NCBI GenBank assembly: GCA_029212845.1
Contig: JARGPD010000032.1
Coordinates: forward strand, 1 to 34,151
Reading direction: 5' to 3'
Length of the DNA: 34,151 nt
Source: Planctomycetota bacterium
GTDB taxonomy: Bacteria; Planctomycetota; UBA1135; GCA-002686595
Both the position numbers and the translations under genes were made by a program. The notes under the pieces are model-generated. The model did not search any database. It saw nothing but the letters and a program-made list of their open reading frames with translations, and was not told the origin of the DNA. Position 1 is the first letter of the stretch. Every line of letters starts with the position of its first letter. Below, one piece after another: positions 24,538 to 34,151 of the stretch.

Positions 24538-27384
24538 ATGATCGAGGGGCACGCTTCGCTCGCTCGCCCGGCCTCCAGCTCGCCTTGCAACCCAAGGCCA
24601 CCACGATCCCTTGACTCGAAACTCGCCGTCCTCTGCCTGCTCGCCGCCGCAACCCCGCTCGCCCACGGACAGGTCTTCGCCCCGGCCGAGAGCGTCCACC
24701 AGGACTCCGGTCACCTCACGAGCCTCACCGCCGTGGACTTCGACCTGGACGGCGACCAGGACCTCTTCGTACATCGCGATTCCACCTTCGAGCCCTTGGC
24801 CTGGGTCGAGAACGACGGGACTGGCAGCTTCACCGAGATCCACGAGCTCGAGGCATTGCCAGTCAATCCCACCCTGGCGAGGTACGTCGACGTCACGGAA
24901 GATGGCTGCCCCGACCTAGTTCTGGGGGCCAAAGATTCTGGCGGGACGCCTGGCAGGGTGCTGCTCTTCGAAGGCCTCGGTGGCGGCGAATTCGCCGACA
25001 GCCAAGTCCTTGGGGAGTCCAATGGTTTCGAGCCGGCCTGGATCGAGCTCGCCGATGTGAACGGTGACGGCGACGTCGACCTGCTCACCAGCTGGCAGAC
25101 GGGCACCCAACAGGGCAGCTCCGTCACCTGGTCCGAGGGGCTCGGTGCCGGCCAGTTCCTTCCCACGCTCAACCCGATCATCCCGCTCAGCGTGGGGCCG
25201 GCCCACACCTACACCAAGGTCCAGGCCGTGGACCTCAACGGCGACGGCGACCTGGACCTGGTCATCACCGACCGCGCTACCAACCAGATGATCCAGGTCA
25301 ACAACCTGGGGGCTGGTGTCTTCTCGCCTGGGTTCGTCTTCCTGACGCTGCCCCTCGTGCTCGACGAGATCCCCAGCGACTTGGATGACTACGACAACGA
25401 CGGAGACGTCGACCTGGTGATCGGCAACGGCACCAAGTTTCAGATCTACGACAACGATGGCACGGGTCAGTTCGCGCCGCCGCACTTGGCCCCGATCTTC
25501 GACGAGGCCTCGGCCCTGGACCTGGCGGATCTCGATGGCGACGGCGACCTCGACCTGCTGTACGGGGCCCAGGCATTCTCACCGTTCTCCAAGGACACCG
25601 CCGGGTGGATCGAGACGCTCGGGCCGGGATCCTTCGCGCCCTATCAGCTGCTCGACAACGGACACCAAGGCATCAAGACCGTCGAGGCCGCCGACTTCGA
25701 TGGCGACGGCAGCATGGACGTGCTGCTGGCCTCCCACTTCGATGGCCTCGTCAGGACCCACGAGAGTGGCGGCGCGGGCGCGTTCTCCTTGGCCAGCCAG
25801 GTCTGGGGCGAGCCCGAGAACGTCAACACCCTGGCCCACGGTGACATCGACCAGGACGGCTACCCCGAGGTCCTGCTAGGGTCGTGGTCCATCGGACCGC
25901 TGCACCTGTTCCACAACCAGGGCGACGGCGCGTACTCGACCTCCAGGGCATTGAGCGAGGTCCCGAACCAGGTGAACTCCATCGCGGTCGCCGACCTCAA
26001 CGGGGACTCCATCCAGGACATCGTGTGCGCGGGCCTCGTCTCGGGCGAGATCAGCTGGTACGAGGGGCTTGCGTCCGGGGACTTCGGTCCCCACCAGTCG
26101 CTGTTCACGAAGCCGTCCACCACGGCCAGCGTCGTGCTGACAGACGATGTGGACGGGGACGGGGACGAGGACATCTACTTCGGGCTTGCCGAGGGGAATG
26201 ACCTCCAGTGGATCGAGAACCTCGGCGGTGGCAGCTTCGCTCCGGCGGTGCGCGTCAGGAAGACCGCCGACCCGGTCACCGGCCTGACCCTGGCCGACCT
26301 CGACGGCGATGGCGACCGCGATCTGATCATCGCCGTGAACGGCCAGAGCACCGGGAGCGTGCAACGCTGCGACAACCTGGGCGTTGGGCAGTTCAGCCAG
26401 CTGACCTCGCTCTGGTCGGGTCTTGCCAACGACGTGATCGCGACCGTGTCCGACGTCGACGTCGACGGCGACCTGGACGTGCTGCTCGCCGTGGGTGCCA
26501 GTAAGGAGGTGCGCTGGTGCCAGAACCTGGGCGGTGGTTCGCTCGCGCCGGCGTTCGTGACCTTCACCGTCAGCGGTACCGAGTCCCCCCGCGAGATCGC
26601 CCTCGCCCCGATCAACAACGACGCCCTGCCGGATCTGGTGCTCAGGATCGGCTCGACCGTCCAAGTGTTCCATGGCCACGGAAACGGAAGCTTCAACAGC
26701 GCTCCGATGGCGAGCATCCAAGGTGCGTCCAAGTCGATGCTGGTGAACGACCACGACCTGGATGGCAAGGCCGACATCACCTTCCTCTCCCAGTCGGGCG
26801 ACGTCTTGGTGAGTCGAAACATCAGCTTCTTGGACTGCAACCAGAACGGGGTCCACGATCCGGTGGACCTGTCCAGTGGCACGAGCTCTGACTGCAACGG
26901 CAACGGAGTGCCCGACGAGTGCGACTTGCTGGCTCCCTTCGCCGACGTGGATGGCGATGGCCTGCTCGACGAGTGCTTCCCGCCCGCGCTCGAGGCCAGC
27001 CGCTATGAGGTCTCGCTCGCTTGGGGCGGGCTCCAGCAGTTCACCCTGAGGGCGCCGACAGCGAACGAAGGCTACCTGCTGCTCGGCAGCCTCTCCGGCG
27101 AGTCACCCGGCCAGCCCCTCGGCAGCCTGGTGCTGCCCCTGAACCCGGACGCCTACTTCCTCTTCACCCTGACGCACCCCAACAGCTACCCGCTCGGGTC
27201 GACCTTCGGCGTGCTCAGCCCAGCGGCGGTCGGGGGTGAGGCCACGGCCTCGGTCGACGTCGCCACGGCATCGTTCCCCACCCTGGTCGGCCTCACGGCC
27301 CACCACGCCTTCGTCGCCTTCGACGTGCTCAGCGGCCAGGTGAACTTCGTCAGCAACACGGTGCCACTGGTCTTCCAGCCTTAG
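24538..27384 (+). CDS. Secreted FG-GAP/VCBS repeat protein with Ca-binding 'DCNGNGVPDECD' motif
   Basis: About a dozen DxDGDGDxDL repeats (DVNGDGDVDLL, DLNGDGDLDLV, DLDGDGDLDLL...), DCNQNGVHDPVDL and DCNGNGVPDECDL segment; signal-like LAVLCLLAAATPLAHGQ; start uncertain. Confidence 0.85.
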   Translation: MIEGHASLARPASSSPCNPRPPRSLDSKLAVLCLLAAATPLAHGQVFAPAESVHQDSGHLTSLTAVDFDLDGDQDLFVHRDSTFEPLAWVENDGTGSFTEIHELEALPVNPTLARYVDVTEDGCPDLVLGAKDSGGTPGRVLLFEGLGGGEFADSQVLGESNGFEPAWIELADVNGDGDVDLLTSWQTGTQQGSSVTWSEGLGAGQFLPTLNPIIPLSVGPAHTYTKVQAVDLNGDGDLDLVITDRATNQMIQVNNLGAGVFSPGFVFLTLPLVLDEIPSDLDDYDNDGDVDLVIGNGTKFQIYDNDGTGQFAPPHLAPIFDEASALDLADLDGDGDLDLLYGAQAFSPFSKDTAGWIETLGPGSFAPYQLLDNGHQGIKTVEAADFDGDGSMDVLLASHFDGLVRTHESGGAGAFSLASQVWGEPENVNTLAHGDIDQDGYPEVLLGSWSIGPLHLFHNQGDGAYSTSRALSEVPNQVNSIAVADLNGDSIQDIVCAGLVSGEISWYEGLASGDFGPHQSLFTKPSTTASVVLTDDVDGDGDEDIYFGLAEGNDLQWIENLGGGSFAPAVRVRKTADPVTGLTLADLDGDGDRDLIIAVNGQSTGSVQRCDNLGVGQFSQLTSLWSGLANDVIATVSDVDVDGDLDVLLAVGASKEVRWCQNLGGGSLAPAFVTFTVSGTESPREIALAPINNDALPDLVLRIGSTVQVFHGHGNGSFNSAPMASIQGASKSMLVNDHDLDGKADITFLSQSGDVLVSRNISFLDCNQNGVHDPVDLSSGTSSDCNGNGVPDECDLLAPFADVDGDGLLDECFPPALEASRYEVSLAWGGLQQFTLRAPTANEGYLLLGSLSGESPGQPLGSLVLPLNPDAYFLFTLTHPNSYPLGSTFGVLSPAAVGGEATASVDVATASFPTLVGLTAHHAFVAFDVLSGQVNFVSNTVPLVFQP

Positions 27385-27431
27385 GTCGCAGGACTAGCCC
27401 ATGTTCGCAGGGCTGGCCTGGGCTAGGCGCG

Positions 27432-27468
27432 CGCGGGCCGCGGTGGTGACGAGCTGCCGCGGCCCGCG
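27432..27468 (+). terminator. GC-rich intrinsic-terminator-like hairpin (cgcgggccgcgg / ccgcggcccgcg) followed by ttctt
   Basis: Perfect 12-bp stem 48 bp after the stop of the FG-GAP gene, followed by a short T-rich run. Confidence 0.6.
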
Positions 27469-27565
27469 TTCTTGGGACTGGCGGGCGACGGAGTCGTGCG
27501 GCTTGCGCGACTGACGAGCCGCCCCTGCTAGCGTGGCACCCCGCCCTCAACAGCCCACGGCCGTC

Positions 27566-27892
27566 TCACCCGGCTGCGACCTCGACGCCGGCGCGGATCG
27601 GCTCGACCAGCTCCGGGTCCATGAAGCCGTGCTCGTCGGGGATCTTGAGCACGTGCACAGGCCGCCGCCCAAGCTCGTCACGAAACGCCGCCTGCAACTG
27701 GGACTTGTGCTCGGACTCCATCACGAAGATGCGCTCGGCCCAGGCCACGTCCTTGGCCGTCAGCCGGCGCACCGCACTCGAGCTCAGTCCCGCCGAGCGC
27801 ACATCGAAGCGCGGGTCACGGGCGTAGACCTTCTCGGCGGTCGGGCTGCGCCACTGGTTGCGGCGACAGACGAAGAGCAGCTTCTCGGGCAT
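27566..27892 (-). CDS. Low-molecular-weight protein tyrosine phosphatase family protein (short form)
   Basis: MPEKLLFVCRRNQWRSPTAEKVY: CxxNxxRS P-loop; KIPDEHGFMDPELV acidic loop; 108 aa. Confidence 0.85.
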   Translation of the reverse strand: MPEKLLFVCRRNQWRSPTAEKVYARDPRFDVRSAGLSSSAVRRLTAKDVAWAERIFVMESEHKSQLQAAFRDELGRRPVHVLKIPDEHGFMDPELVEPIRAGVEVAAG

Positions 27893-27934
27893 GGGCGCTC
27901 CTTAGCCCCGAGCAGCCCAGCGGCGCGGCCATAG

Positions 27935-27970
27935 CGAAGGCCGCAGTGGTGCGAACCACTGCGGCCTTCG
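27935..27970. terminator. Perfect 16-bp stem-loop between the PKS stop and the downstream phosphatase gene
   Basis: cgaaggccgcagtggt-gcga-accactgcggccttcg; lies 24 bp after the - strand PKS stop codon. Confidence 0.6.
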
Positions 27971-27994
27971 AAGAGCTCGGCTTGGGCGTGTGCC

Positions 27995-34151
<6,157 letters not shown>

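Overview
High-GC bacterial chromosome segment. Secreted FG-GAP and 'DCNGNGVPDECD' proteins plus an ECF sigma/FecR pair suggest Planctomycetota (inference only). From left to right it holds: the 3' end of an S9 peptidase; a DUF4336-like protein; a secreted M60 metallopeptidase; a tRNA with CAT anticodon that looks like tRNA-Ile2 rather than Met; a Gfo/Idh/MocA oxidoreductase; several small housekeeping-type genes; then a tightly packed run of ten + strand genes (7360-18430). That run encodes MDR reductase, KAS III, SDR, AMP-ligase, free ACP, a second KAS III-like protein with all three catalytic positions replaced, a B12/radical SAM protein, a Rieske oxygenase, an MBOAT acyltransferase and an SGNH protein. 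Nearly every start/stop pair overlaps, so it looks like an uncharacterised fatty-acyl/lipid-type biosynthetic operon. Downstream are a secreted propeller-like protein, an ECF sigma/FecR pair and a FG-GAP protein. The right edge carries a - strand megasynthase gene truncated by the window (FAAL-ACP-KS-AT-ACP) that ends in two tandem copies of an unusual hotdog-like domain resembling FcoT. The best candidates for undescribed biology are the ten-gene operon with its KAS III/pseudo-KAS III pair, and the FAAL-PKS with the duplicated C-terminal domain. All family assignments are by eye; no database search was run.
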